A stretch of 33,929 nt of DNA from an uncultured Lachnoclostridium sp. (lineage in GTDB: Bacteria > Bacillota > Clostridia > Lachnospirales > Lachnospiraceae): the NCBI GenBank assembly GCA_946499505.1, contig CAMMSL010000025.1:1-33929 (forward strand). Reading direction: 5' to 3'. The notes below the pieces were generated by a model. That model did not search any database. It was not told the origin of the DNA and worked only from the letters and a program-made list of their open reading frames with translations. The position numbers and the translations under genes are program-made. This document shows positions 1 to 7,571 of this stretch, one piece after another (within the stretch, counting starts at the first letter, position 1; each line of letters begins with the position of its first letter).

Positions 1-108
1 GCCGGGATCAACCTTTTCTCTGCCTGCGGATACGTGAGTCAGTCATTCCGTATCTCCTCCCTTTTCAAACGATTTTCCTTTCCTAAGCCGGTACGAAAAA
101 ATCAAAAT
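1..108 (-). repeat. Long-hairpin element E1, 5' part only (cut by window edge)
   Basis: On the minus strand this begins at the stop codon of the DUF815 gene and runs off the left edge. It shares with element E3 (5249-5606) the 5' block TTTTTCGTACCGGCT, then a GAAAATC block, then TGACTCACGTATCCGC (E3: TGATTCACGTATTCGC), then the start of a GC-rich arm (GGCAGAGA). Only the 5' half is visible, so the pairing arm cannot be tested here. The assignment rests on ordered motif matches to E3 and E4. No coding sequence is seen in it. Confidence 0.7.
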
Positions 109-1413
109 TTATTTTCTTCCGCGGTCTTGTCCCATCAGATAATCCACAAACTGCTGTGCCGTCCTGCCCGACAGGCCGCCATGAGAAAGTTCCCATTTAT
201 TTGCCTCCAGCAGCAGCTGTTCCTCCGGCATGTCAATGCCTCCGCGCTGTGCCAGCGTGCGGACGATTTCCTGAAATTCCTTCTTATTCGGCGATCCGAA
301 ATAGATTGTCACACCGAAACGCGCCACAAGGGATAACTTTTCCTGTACAGTATCATTTGTATGCAGTTCCTCATCCCTGTCTGCCTTATCCTTAAATGTC
401 TCCCTGATCAGATGTCTGCGGTTCGAAGTCGCATAGATCAGCACGTTATCCGGCTTTCTTTCAAGCCCGCCCTCGATCACTGCTTTCAGATATTTATACT
501 CGATCTCAAATTCTTCAAAAGAAAGATCATCCATATAGATAATAAATTTATAATTGCGGTTTTTCACCTGAGCGATCACATCATTTAAATCTTTAAACTG
601 ATGCTTATACACTTCGATCATACGAAGTCCCTGATCATAATACTGGTTCAAAATCGCCTTGATGGAAGAAGACTTTCCTGTTCCCGCATCACCGAAAAGC
701 AGACAGTTGTTTGCCCTGCGTCCCTTTACAAATGCTTCGGTATTGTCGATCAGTTTCTTCTTTGCGATCTCATATCCCACCAGATCATCCAGATGGACAT
801 GGGCAATGTTTGTGATCGGCACGATCTCCATGTCGCCCCCTTCCGGATGTTCAATGCGGAACGCCTTGTGAAGCCCCAGCTTTCCGACTCCGAATTCTTT
901 ATAAAACTGAGTCATCTTCTGTTTGAAATCTTCCACATCCGCAGCATCTCCGAGTGCTTTTGCAAGAGTACATATCCTGTCTCTCACCCTGCGGTTGAAA
1001 ATCTTTCCTGTCCTGCTCCCGTTCTTATAGTCCATGAGCACCTGAATGCAGCCTGCACCCAGATCTTTCTCCAGTCCGCTGAAATCATAATCAAACAGTT
1101 CCTTGAAAATGCTAAAATCATGAAGTGCGATCTCATTGATGCTGCCCTCGATTTCCCCAACGATCTCACAGGAAGTACTGTAGGCGTTCTCATCATTTAC
1201 AAGAAGAAACGTCAGGTAAGTATGCCAGAGATTGCCCTCGAATCCATGGCTCACCGAAAGTTCCAGAAGTGCATTGACACATTCAAAAAGAAGACTTCTC
1301 ATATCTTCTGTATTATAGTATTCACTTCCATGATTTTCCATAAGAAATGTCATATCCTGCAGAATATCCCCATAGTCCATATTTTTATAAAGCATCAGTT
1401 CATTTGTACGCAT
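109..1413 (-). CDS. DUF815 family AAA-type ATPase
   Basis: A 434-residue protein of the DUF815 (PF05673) ATP-binding family. The Walker A motif GDAGTGKSS lies near residues 242-250 in LLFGDAGTGKSS, and the Walker B motif is FIIYMDDLSFE. The first 190 residues are a helical region specific to this family, and the C-terminus holds an arginine-rich AAA lid. The start is supported by GGGAGG seven bases before the ATG. It lies 40 bp after pheA on the same strand and probably shares its transcript. Its stop codon is also the first base block of element E1. The molecular role of the family is not established; an ATP-driven remodelling role is inference from the fold. Confidence 0.88.
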   Translation of the reverse strand: MRTNELMLYKNMDYGDILQDMTFLMENHGSEYYNTEDMRSLLFECVNALLELSVSHGFEGNLWHTYLTFLLVNDENAYSTSCEIVGEIEGSINEIALHDFSIFKELFDYDFSGLEKDLGAGCIQVLMDYKNGSRTGKIFNRRVRDRICTLAKALGDAADVEDFKQKMTQFYKEFGVGKLGLHKAFRIEHPEGGDMEIVPITNIAHVHLDDLVGYEIAKKKLIDNTEAFVKGRRANNCLLFGDAGTGKSSSIKAILNQYYDQGLRMIEVYKHQFKDLNDVIAQVKNRNYKFIIYMDDLSFEEFEIEYKYLKAVIEGGLERKPDNVLIYATSNRRHLIRETFKDKADRDEELHTNDTVQEKLSLVARFGVTIYFGSPNKKEFQEIVRTLAQRGGIDMPEEQLLLEANKWELSHGGLSGRTAQQFVDYLMGQDRGRK

Positions 1414-1453
1414 GTTATTTCCTCCCGCTATATTCTCCCTGAAAATTTCGCCT

Positions 1454-2584
1454 CTAATAGTTTCCCAGAATCTTAAGGTTCTGGGATTCTTCTCTCAATC
1501 CCCGGATAGCATTCTTCACGGCCGGTTCCTCCAGGTTCCCCTCAAAATCCACGAAAAAGCAGTACTCCCAAGGTCTTCCCTTGATCGGGCGCGATTCGAT
1601 CTTTGTCATGTTCAGGTCATTATAAATAAAATGTGACAGAATCCCGTAAAGAGACCCGCTCTGGTGCGGCAGTTCAAACCGTATGCTGATCTTAGATGCA
1701 TCTTTCAGGAATACTTTCTGGTTCGTCACTACAATAAATCGTGTGGAATTATCAGAGTCGTCATTGATCTTGTCTTCCAGTACGGACAAGCCGTATACCT
1801 TTGCCGCATAAGCACTGCACACCGCCGCCTGTGACATATCATTATCCTCCAGCACTTTCTTTGCTGCAATTGCTGTATTTACCACACTGATCCGCTGCCA
1901 GTCTGGATGATCGTCCAGAAAACGGTTCGTCTGCATCAGCGCCTCTGTTTTTGAATAGACACGTTTTATATCAGAGAGTTTTGCCCCCGGAAGTCCCGAC
2001 AGGGTATGTACAACAGGAAGTATCGTCTCTGCCACGATATAATTTTCAAATTCATCCAGAAGATCATACATCTCGATCACCGGACCTGCCGTGGAATTCT
2101 CGATGGGGAGCACCGCGTAGTCGGCAGCCCCTTCCTCGATTGCCTCCATAGCCTCCCGGAATGTCCTGACATGGAAATTATTGACATCTTCGCCAAAAAA
2201 CTGGTGCATTGCGGCCTGACCGTATGCCCCTTCTGTTCCCTGGAACACAACCCTGGCATTATTCTTATCCAGGTCATCGATCCGGATAAACGGCAGTCTT
2301 CCCAGTGCTCCTGCTTCAACAAGCTGACGGTACTGAAGCTTCCGGCTCATGGACATGAGCTGCTGATACAGCTCCTGAATGCCTTTTTTATTAAAATCTC
2401 CGGACACCTTTGACGCAACATCTGTCAGTTTTTCCTTCTCTCTCTGCCTGTCAAATACTTTGCGTCCGGCCTTTACTTTATATTCACCAACCTCGCTGCA
2501 GACTTTCATCCTCTGTTCGTAAAGTTCTGCGATCTGGTCATCTATCTTATCCAGTTTATCTCTGAGTACTTCCAATGACTCCAT
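1454..2584 (-). CDS. pheA: Bifunctional chorismate mutase / prephenate dehydratase
   Basis: A P-protein that converts chorismate to prephenate and then to phenylpyruvate for phenylalanine synthesis. From the chosen start (376 aa) the order is an AroQ-type chorismate mutase domain (about 1-90: LRDKLDKIDDQI...LYEQR), a prephenate dehydratase domain (about 110-285: FQGTEGAYGQAA, NSTAGPV, NSTRFIVV with the TRF motif), and a C-terminal ACT domain with the ESRP motif that binds phenylalanine, so feedback inhibition is expected. The reading frame is open further upstream to 2665. The start at 2584 is preferred because AAAGGAG lies eight bases before its ATG and a likely -10 box (2618-2623) lies inside the upstream extension. 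DAHP synthase of the same pathway is 3 kb away. Confidence 0.95.
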   Translation of the reverse strand: MESLEVLRDKLDKIDDQIAELYEQRMKVCSEVGEYKVKAGRKVFDRQREKEKLTDVASKVSGDFNKKGIQELYQQLMSMSRKLQYRQLVEAGALGRLPFIRIDDLDKNNARVVFQGTEGAYGQAAMHQFFGEDVNNFHVRTFREAMEAIEEGAADYAVLPIENSTAGPVIEMYDLLDEFENYIVAETILPVVHTLSGLPGAKLSDIKRVYSKTEALMQTNRFLDDHPDWQRISVVNTAIAAKKVLEDNDMSQAAVCSAYAAKVYGLSVLEDKINDDSDNSTRFIVVTNQKVFLKDASKISIRFELPHQSGSLYGILSHFIYNDLNMTKIESRPIKGRPWEYCFFVDFEGNLEEPAVKNAIRGLREESQNLKILGNY

Positions 2585-2617
2585 TTTGCTGCTCCTTTCG
2601 ATTTCATGCACTAAACT

Positions 2618-2623
2618 AGTATA
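2618..2623 (-). promoter_or_regulatory. Probable -10 box of the pheA promoter
   Basis: The minus strand reads TATACT, 34 bases before the pheA ATG. The -35 region is poor (TAGATT at about 18 bases). No T-box, anti-terminator or leader peptide is evident in the short leader. Confidence 0.4.
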
Positions 2624-2654
2624 GTACATTTCTTGGATAAAATCTACTTTGGAG

Positions 2655-2683
2655 TTGAAAATCACTCTGATTTATTATATGAT
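2655..2683 (+). promoter_or_regulatory. Sigma-A-type promoter for the nitroreductase
   Basis: TTGAAA (2655-2660) and TATGAT (2678-2683) are separated by exactly 17 bases and lie about 28 bases before the nitroreductase ATG. It may also drive pyrBI by read-through, since the 60-bp gap before pyrB holds no clear terminator. Confidence 0.65.
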
Positions 2684-2711
2684 TATGTGGAGAATTTAGG
2701 GAGGTACACAA

Positions 2712-3248
2712 ATGAACGTTACTGAATGTTTAAAAACCCGCAGAAGTATTCGAAAATACACTGCTGAACCTGTTGACCATTCTGTTGTTGATTCTATTGT
2801 TTCTCTGGCATCTTATTCCCCTTCCTGGAAAAATACTCAGATTACCCGCTATATTGCAATTGAAGATTCTTCTCTTCTTGCCGAGATTGCGGACAAGTAT
2901 ACCCCGGATTACAATTCAAACATCATACGTCAGGTATCCATGCTAATGGCTGTCACTTTTAAAAAAGGACGCTGCGGCTATGAGCGTGATGGTTCCTTTA
3001 CGACTAAAAAAGGGGACCGCTGGCAGATGTTTGATGTAGGAGTTGCATGCCAGAGTTTTTGTCTTGCAGCATGGGATCATGGTCTTGGCACAGTGATCAT
3101 GGGCGTATTTGACGAGGACGGTATCACCAGACTGCTTAATCTTCCTGAAGATCAGGAACTTGCAGCACTGATTGCGATCGGTCATCCTGATATCGATCCT
3201 GCCGCACCGAAAAGGAAGACCGTTGAAGAACTGCTACAATACAGATAA
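2712..3248 (+). CDS. Nitroreductase family protein (FMN-dependent)
   Basis: A 178-residue protein of the FMN-binding nitroreductase fold. The N-terminal RRSIRKYT is the usual phosphate-contacting arginine motif, and CQSFCLAAWDHGLGTVIMG is the second flavin-contacting segment. At 178 aa it is in the short, single-domain class. The start follows AGGGAGG at normal spacing. The substrate cannot be read from the sequence; members reduce nitro compounds, quinones or other electrophiles with NAD(P)H. It is followed 60 bp later by pyrB on the same strand, but no functional link to pyrimidine synthesis is implied. Confidence 0.85.
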   Translation: MNVTECLKTRRSIRKYTAEPVDHSVVDSIVSLASYSPSWKNTQITRYIAIEDSSLLAEIADKYTPDYNSNIIRQVSMLMAVTFKKGRCGYERDGSFTTKKGDRWQMFDVGVACQSFCLAAWDHGLGTVIMGVFDEDGITRLLNLPEDQELAALIAIGHPDIDPAAPKRKTVEELLQYR

Positions 3249-3308
3249 AGCCATAGACCATATCAGGCATTTGGTAAAGACACTTATACATATTTAAGGA
3301 GGACACTT

Positions 3309-4229
3309 ATGAGACATTTAATGAGCCCACTGGATCTTACCGTGGAAGAACTTGACAAGCTTCTGGACCTTGCACAGGATATTGAGGCAAATCCGAAAAA
3401 ATATGCCCATGCATGCGAGGGGAAAAAACTTGCCACATTATTCTATGAACCAAGTACAAGAACACGTTTAAGCCACGAGGCTGCCATGCTGAATCTTGGC
3501 GGAAGTGTACTTGGATTTTCCTCAGCTGACTCCAGCTCTGCTTCAAAGGGAGAGAGCGTTTCTGATACAATCCGGACAGTATCCTGCTATGCGGACATCT
3601 GTGCCATGAGACACCCCAAAGAAGGCGCGCCTATGGTAGCCTGCCAGCACTCTTCTATCCCGGTCATCAACGCAGGAGATGGCGGACATCAGCACCCGAC
3701 GCAGACCCTGACAGACCTTCTGACGATTCGCAATGTCAAAGGGAGACTCAACAACCTGACCATCGGGCTGTGCGGCGACTTGAAATTCGGACGTACCGTA
3801 CATTCACTGATAAACGCCCTCGTAAGATACGAAAACATCCGTTTTGTCCTGATCTCACCGGAGGAGTTAAGACTTCCGGAATATATCCGCCATGACGTAC
3901 TGGACCGCAACAACATTGAATATAAAGAAGTGGTCCGTCTTGAGGAGGCGATGCCTGAACTTGACATCCTCTACATGACACGAGTACAGAAAGAGCGTTT
4001 CTTCAATGAAGAAGATTATGTCCGCATGAAAGACTTCTACATTCTCGACAAAGAGAAAATGAAACTTGCTCCAAAGGACATGTATGTGCTCCATCCACTT
4101 CCGAGGGTAAACGAGATTTCTGTCGATGTGGACGATGATCCGCGTGCAGCATATTTCCGCCAGGTACAGTATGGCGTATACGTCCGTATGGCACTGATCC
4201 TGACACTGCTCGACATCCACGTGGATTAA
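3309..4229 (+). CDS. pyrB: Aspartate carbamoyltransferase, catalytic chain
   Basis: Condenses carbamoyl phosphate with aspartate to N-carbamoyl-aspartate, the committed step of pyrimidine synthesis. At 306 aa it has the family's usual length. Visible motifs are [11 protein letters not shown] (carbamoyl-phosphate binding), [15 protein letters not shown] and the aspartate-side [11 protein letters not shown]. The start follows TAAGGAGG. A separate regulatory chain (pyrI) follows, so the enzyme is expected to be the allosteric two-chain form rather than the free catalytic trimer. No PyrR attenuator is seen in the 60-bp leader between it and the nitroreductase. Confidence 0.97.
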   Translation: MRHLMSPLDLTVEELDKLLDLAQDIEANPKKYAHACEGKKLATLFYEPSTRTRLSHEAAMLNLGGSVLGFSSADSSSASKGESVSDTIRTVSCYADICAMRHPKEGAPMVACQHSSIPVINAGDGGHQHPTQTLTDLLTIRNVKGRLNNLTIGLCGDLKFGRTVHSLINALVRYENIRFVLISPEELRLPEYIRHDVLDRNNIEYKEVVRLEEAMPELDILYMTRVQKERFFNEEDYVRMKDFYILDKEKMKLAPKDMYVLHPLPRVNEISVDVDDDPRAAYFRQVQYGVYVRMALILTLLDIHVD

Positions 4230-4335
4230 ATCAGATTAAATCGGCGCAGAGCTGTAACAGCAGCGAAACCGAGTATTGGAACATAAGACATTGATTATAC
4301 GGAAGAAATTCCAGAATAACAGAAAGGAAACAACC

Positions 4336-4779
4336 ATGGTAAAAAACACACTGAATGTAGGAAGTATCTCTGAAGGCTTTGTTCTCGACCACATCGAGGC
4401 TGGCAGAAGCATGGATATCTACAAATACCTTCACCTTGACGAACTGGACTGCTGTGTTGCGATCATCAAAAACGCAAAAAGCAATAAGATGGGCAAAAAA
4501 GATATTATCAAGATCGAGTGTCCCATCGATTTCATGGATCTTGATATTCTCGGATTCATTGATCACAACATCACGATCAATATTATTGAAAATGAAAAGA
4601 TCGTGGAGAAGAAACAGCTCAAACTCCCCAAGGAGATCCGCAATGTGATCCGCTGCAAGAATCCGAGATGCATCACATCCATCGAGCAGGGACTGGATCA
4701 TGTATTCGTACTCACAGATGAAGAGAATCAGATCTATCGGTGTAAATACTGCGAAGAGAAATACCGCAGAAGAAGATAG
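4336..4779 (+). CDS. pyrI: Aspartate carbamoyltransferase, regulatory chain
   Basis: A 147-residue regulatory subunit that binds nucleotides and assembles with the PyrB trimers. The N-terminal nucleotide-binding domain (MVKNTLNVGSISEGFVLDHI) is followed by a zinc domain with four cysteines at about 107, 112, 136 and 139 (CKNPRC and CKYC), which hold the structural zinc at the PyrB contact. The ATG at 4336 is preceded by GAAAGGA with good spacing. An in-frame extension back to 4276 lacks such a site and does not match the family N-terminus. The TAG stop is immediately followed by element E2. Confidence 0.96.
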   Translation: MVKNTLNVGSISEGFVLDHIEAGRSMDIYKYLHLDELDCCVAIIKNAKSNKMGKKDIIKIECPIDFMDLDILGFIDHNITINIIENEKIVEKKQLKLPKEIRNVIRCKNPRCITSIEQGLDHVFVLTDEENQIYRCKYCEEKYRRRR

Positions 4780-5132
4780 ATTCGTGTTTATCGGACTGAA
4801 TGCCGATGATATGAGGTCCGAAAACGGACGGAGATGAGGCACTAAAATACTTGTTCGAGATGAACGGCATGTGCTTCAGGCTCCGCTCCGTAATTCGGGA
4901 AAAACTAAAGGCTCTGAAAGCTGACTAAAAGCAAAGCCTGAAAATGGGAAACTCGTCTTCGACTCAGACACCCCATTTTAAGGCTTAACGTCATCTTTCA
5001 GAGCCTTAACTTTTTCATCGAATTACTTCGAAGTCGCCTTCCTCACATACCGTTCATCTCTTTTCAAGTCTTCCTGCACCTCATCACCATCCGTTTTCTG
5101 CTTCATCTAATTCAGCAGTCACTCCGACCAAA
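4780..5132 (+). repeat. Long-hairpin element E2 (complete copy)
   Basis: About 353 bp beginning one base after the pyrI stop and folding into a single long interrupted hairpin. Paired arms, outside in: GACTG with CAGTC; GAAAACGGA with TCCGTTTTC; GATGAGG with CCTCATC; GAGATGAACGG with CCGTTCATCTC; GTAATTC with GAATTAC; AAGGCTCTGAAAG with CTTTCAGAGCCTT; and GCCT-AAAATGGG (4936-4948) with CCCATTTT-AGGC. The tip loop carries AACTCGTCTTCGACTCAGAC. E5 at 33645 is a close copy; E3 and E4 are distant copies in the opposite orientation. No open frame of note and no U-run after the outer stem, so this is not an ordinary terminator. Confidence 0.85.
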
Positions 5133-5248
5133 CTTAAAGTCAAAGAAACCGGTTGAAACTGGAAGTAATCGAGAAGAGCTTATTTATATGTCAGGCAGAG
5201 AACCGTTTCCGGTTATAGAGATTTCTGGCTTCTTTCAGCTCATATGAG
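5133..5248. other. Spacer between elements E2 and E3, no gene seen
   Basis: A 116-bp stretch between the 3' ends of two converging hairpin elements. It holds a few small palindromes (CTCATATGAG; AACCGTTTCCGGTT) but no open frame, promoter or clear terminator. It may contain decayed ends of the flanking elements. Confidence 0.4.
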
Positions 5249-5606
5249 TATTTATCGAACCGGTGGATGGATAGGAGGCCGTGGGAAACAGATATATAGA
5301 GACGATTTGATGCGCCTTTCGCGGGCAGAGAGGGATTGATTCCGGCGACTGCGTAAGAGTATTAGGGAAACTTAAAAGCAGGATGAATGCGTTAATCGAT
5401 CAAACGGAGCTGTTTGACCTTTGGGAGTTCTCCGTTTGATCGATTTGTATTTAGCATTTATCCTGCTTTGTTAGTTTCTCTTATACTCTGTAGCCGGAGT
5501 CGGAACCAATCCCTCTCTGCCCGCGAATACGTGAATCAGACAATCTGTAATTATCTATTTTTCAGAGGATTTTCGAATCGTAGCCGGTACGAAAAATTAG
5601 AATTTA
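5249..5606 (-). repeat. Long-hairpin element E3 (complete copy)
   Basis: On the minus strand it starts directly after the DAHP synthase stop. Main arms: GGGCAGAGAGGGATTG with CAATCCCTCTCTGCCC; AAAGCAGGAT-AATGC with GCATT-ATCCTGCTTT; and AATCGATCAAACGGAG with CTCCGTTTGATCGATT at the tip. The tip loop is GAACTCCCAAAGGTCAAACA, a diverged form of the E2 loop. The descending arm carries GATTAACG and TTTTAAGTTT, matching GCTTAACG and CCTTAACTTT in E2. Its arm sequences are quite unlike those of E2 and E4, yet all are paired. The low-coordinate boundary is approximate. Confidence 0.82.
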
Positions 5607-6638
5607 TCAACACTCTTCCGCTATCTTATAGATAAGCCTCTCTGTATCTTCCCAACCCAGGCACGGATCGGTAATGGACTTCCCATACACCCTGTTCTCG
5701 TCAATCTTCTGGCAGCCTTCCTCGAGATAGCTTTCGATCATGACTCCCTTGACCAGTTTTTTGAGTTCCGGATTGTAGTTTCTGCTGTGGAGCACTTCAC
5801 TCACAATACGGATCTGCTCGTGAAACTGCTTATTGGAGTTGGAATGGTTAGCATCCACGATAGCGGCCGGATTCTTCAAATCTCTCTGCTGATAGGCATC
5901 GAGAAGGCGCACCAAATCCTCGTAATGATAGTTCGGAATACAGGTGCCGTATTTGTCCACACCGCCTCTTAAGATCACATGGGCAAGGTCATTTCCGCTT
6001 GTCGTCACATCCATGCCGCGGTAGATAAATGTATGGGAACTCTGGGCAGCCACAACGGAGTTGAGCATCACGGAGAAATCTCCGCTGGTTGGATTTTTCA
6101 TTCCCACCGGTATATCCATGCCACTTGCTGTCAGGCGGTGCTGCTGGTTCTCTACCGAGCGGGCTCCGATCGCTTCATAGGATAAAATGTCGTCGAGATA
6201 ACTTCTGTTCTCCGGATAGAGCATCTCATCCGCCGCAGTCAATCCGCTCTCTTCGATGGCACGGGTATGCATTTTCCGGATGGCGATGATACCGGCCAGG
6301 AGATCCGGTGCCTGATCCGGTTCCGGTTGATGCAGCATCCCCTTATACCCTTCGCCTGTTGTCCGGGGCTTATTCGTATAAATTCTGGGAATGATCATAA
6401 GTCTGTCAGAAACTTTCTCGTTCACCTTTGCCAGACGGTTCACATACTCACAGACAGAATCTTCATTGTCCGCCGAACACGGTCCTACGATCACAATAAA
6501 TTTATCTGATTTTCCCGTGAAGATATCTCTGATCTCCTGGTCTCTTTTCTCTTTGATCTTAACAATATTTTCTGAGAGCGGATACTCTGCTTTCAGGTCT
6601 GCCGGAAGTGGCAGCTCCGCATTCACCTTCATTCCCAT
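5607..6638 (-). CDS. aroF: 3-deoxy-7-phosphoheptulonate (DAHP) synthase, class I
   Basis: Joins phosphoenolpyruvate and erythrose-4-phosphate in the first step of the shikimate pathway. The 343-residue protein has the AroF/G/H-type signatures IVGPCSADN, RIYTNKPRTTGEGYKG, the GARSVENQQHR and PVGMKNPTSGDF segments, and the C-terminal DANHSNSNKQ. Which AroF, G or H feedback type it is cannot be decided, so the symbol is provisional. Start choice between the first ATG and the one two codons later is open; only a weak GGA lies upstream. It lies 36 bp downstream of RNase P RNA on the same strand and ends at element E3. Confidence 0.93.
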   Translation of the reverse strand: MGMKVNAELPLPADLKAEYPLSENIVKIKEKRDQEIRDIFTGKSDKFIVIVGPCSADNEDSVCEYVNRLAKVNEKVSDRLMIIPRIYTNKPRTTGEGYKGMLHQPEPDQAPDLLAGIIAIRKMHTRAIEESGLTAADEMLYPENRSYLDDILSYEAIGARSVENQQHRLTASGMDIPVGMKNPTSGDFSVMLNSVVAAQSSHTFIYRGMDVTTSGNDLAHVILRGGVDKYGTCIPNYHYEDLVRLLDAYQQRDLKNPAAIVDANHSNSNKQFHEQIRIVSEVLHSRNYNPELKKLVKGVMIESYLEEGCQKIDENRVYGKSITDPCLGWEDTERLIYKIAEEC

Positions 6639-6674
6639 CTTTTTCCATCTCTTTCATACAATATCATAAAAATA

Positions 6675-7028
6675 GTGCCAAGCAAGACGATAAGCCGGGT
6701 TATGTCGTTGGACGATCATCTGTCTAGGCACAGCGTCGCCGCTGCGCTCAAGCGACCTACCTGAAACGTGACGGGCAGCCACATAGTTTCTATCCGGTCT
6801 TGCTTCGGATGGGGTTTACATGTGCCCCTGCTGTTACCAGCAGGGCGGTAGTCTCTTACACTGCCTTTCCACCCTTACCGGGAAGATCCCGGCGGTTTAT
6901 TTCTGTTGCACTGGCCTTGGAGTCACCTCCACCGGACGTTATCCGGCATCCTGCCCTGTGAAGCCCGGACTTTCCTCGTCTGCAGCCTTTCGGCTCCTGC
7001 ATCCGCGATCGTCTGTCTTACTTGACAC
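6675..7028 (-). ncRNA. rnpB: RNase P RNA
   Basis: The minus strand carries the conserved core GAGGAAAGTCCGGGCTTC near the 5' end, the AAGGGTGGAAAGGCAGTG and GTAAGAGACTACCG segments in the middle, and AACCCGGCTTATCGTC at the 3' end, which together define bacterial RNase P RNA. The P1 helix joins the ends: GTGTCAAGTAAGAC at the 5' side with GTCTTGCTTGGCAC at the 3' side. A short U-run (CTATTTTTATG) follows P1 directly, so P1 may also act as terminator. It processes tRNA 5' ends with RnpA. End positions are estimates from P1 pairing and the upstream promoter. It lies between rnhA and aroF, all on the minus strand. Confidence 0.95.
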
Positions 7029-7036
7029 AGTTACTG

Positions 7037-7065
7037 ATTATACTATTTTCAAACACCTTCGTCAA
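7037..7065 (-). promoter_or_regulatory. Sigma-A promoter for rnpB, overlapping the end of rnhA
   Basis: On the minus strand TTGACG (7060-7065) and TATAAT (7037-7042) are spaced by 17 bases, close to the ideal consensus. The -35 box lies inside the last codons of rnhA, and the predicted start falls at about 7030, at the 5' side of P1. Confidence 0.8.
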
Positions 7066-7522
7066 CAATAAGCTGGTCTCCGTCCGCTGCTGTCGTAGCA
7101 AGTTCGTCACATCTCTCATTCTGAGGATGCCCGTCATGGCCTTTCACCCAGTGAAACGTCACACTGTGCTTTTCCCTGGCTGTGAGAAGCCTTTTCCAGA
7201 GATCAACGTTTTTGACCGGCTCGTTCTTGCCTCTCTTCCAGCCCTTTTTCAGCCAACTGTCCACCCAGTGCTGATTAAATGCGTTTACCACATACTGGGA
7301 ATCTGAATAAACTTCCACTGTGCATGGGCGGTTCAGAGCCTCCAGCCCCGCGATCACTGCCATCAGCTCCATACGGTTATTGGTCGTGCGCACATAGCCC
7401 TGTGATATTTCTTTTACATGCAGTTCTCCTCTGGTATCGACATATTCGAGCACACAGCCATAGCCTCCCGGTCCGTCCGGATTTCCCCTTGCCGCTCCGT
7501 CTGTATATATTTTTACAAGCAT
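7049..7522 (-). CDS. rnhA: Ribonuclease HI
   Basis: Cuts the RNA strand of RNA-DNA hybrids, as in R-loops and primers. The 157-residue single-domain protein has the four catalytic acids at D8 (YTDGAARGN), E52 (MELMA), D74 (SDSQYV) and D139 (NERCDELA), with the assisting histidine region [12 protein letters not shown]. The length is normal for the bacterial HI class, with no N-terminal hybrid-binding domain. GAGAGGAAG precedes the ATG. The final codons contain the rnpB promoter, so the two genes share sequence for different jobs. Confidence 0.97.
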   Translation of the reverse strand: MLVKIYTDGAARGNPDGPGGYGCVLEYVDTRGELHVKEISQGYVRTTNNRMELMAVIAGLEALNRPCTVEVYSDSQYVVNAFNQHWVDSWLKKGWKRGKNEPVKNVDLWKRLLTAREKHSVTFHWVKGHDGHPQNERCDELATTAADGDQLIVDEGV

Positions 7523-7571
7523 TCGTTCTTCCTCTCGATAATTATTTTAAACGATTCTACTATTTTAACTA

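Noticed and set aside
601..1476. Long plus-strand open frame (291 codons) opposite DUF815
   Set aside because: It is the antisense shadow of a well-supported gene, with no ribosome site or family resemblance.
4780..5132. Integron attC site reading of the hairpin elements
   Set aside because: The length, bulged stem and GTTAAT-like bases recall attC, but the neighbours are core genes not cassettes, no integrase is seen, and the GTTRRRY core pairs are not present at the ends.
4780..5132. CRISPR array
   Set aside because: The repeats are single dispersed palindromic units of about 355 bp, not short regular repeats with spacers, and no cas gene is seen.
5414..5635. Plus-strand open frame across E3 into aroF
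   Set aside because: No ribosome site; it runs through the hairpin arm and antisense into a clear gene.
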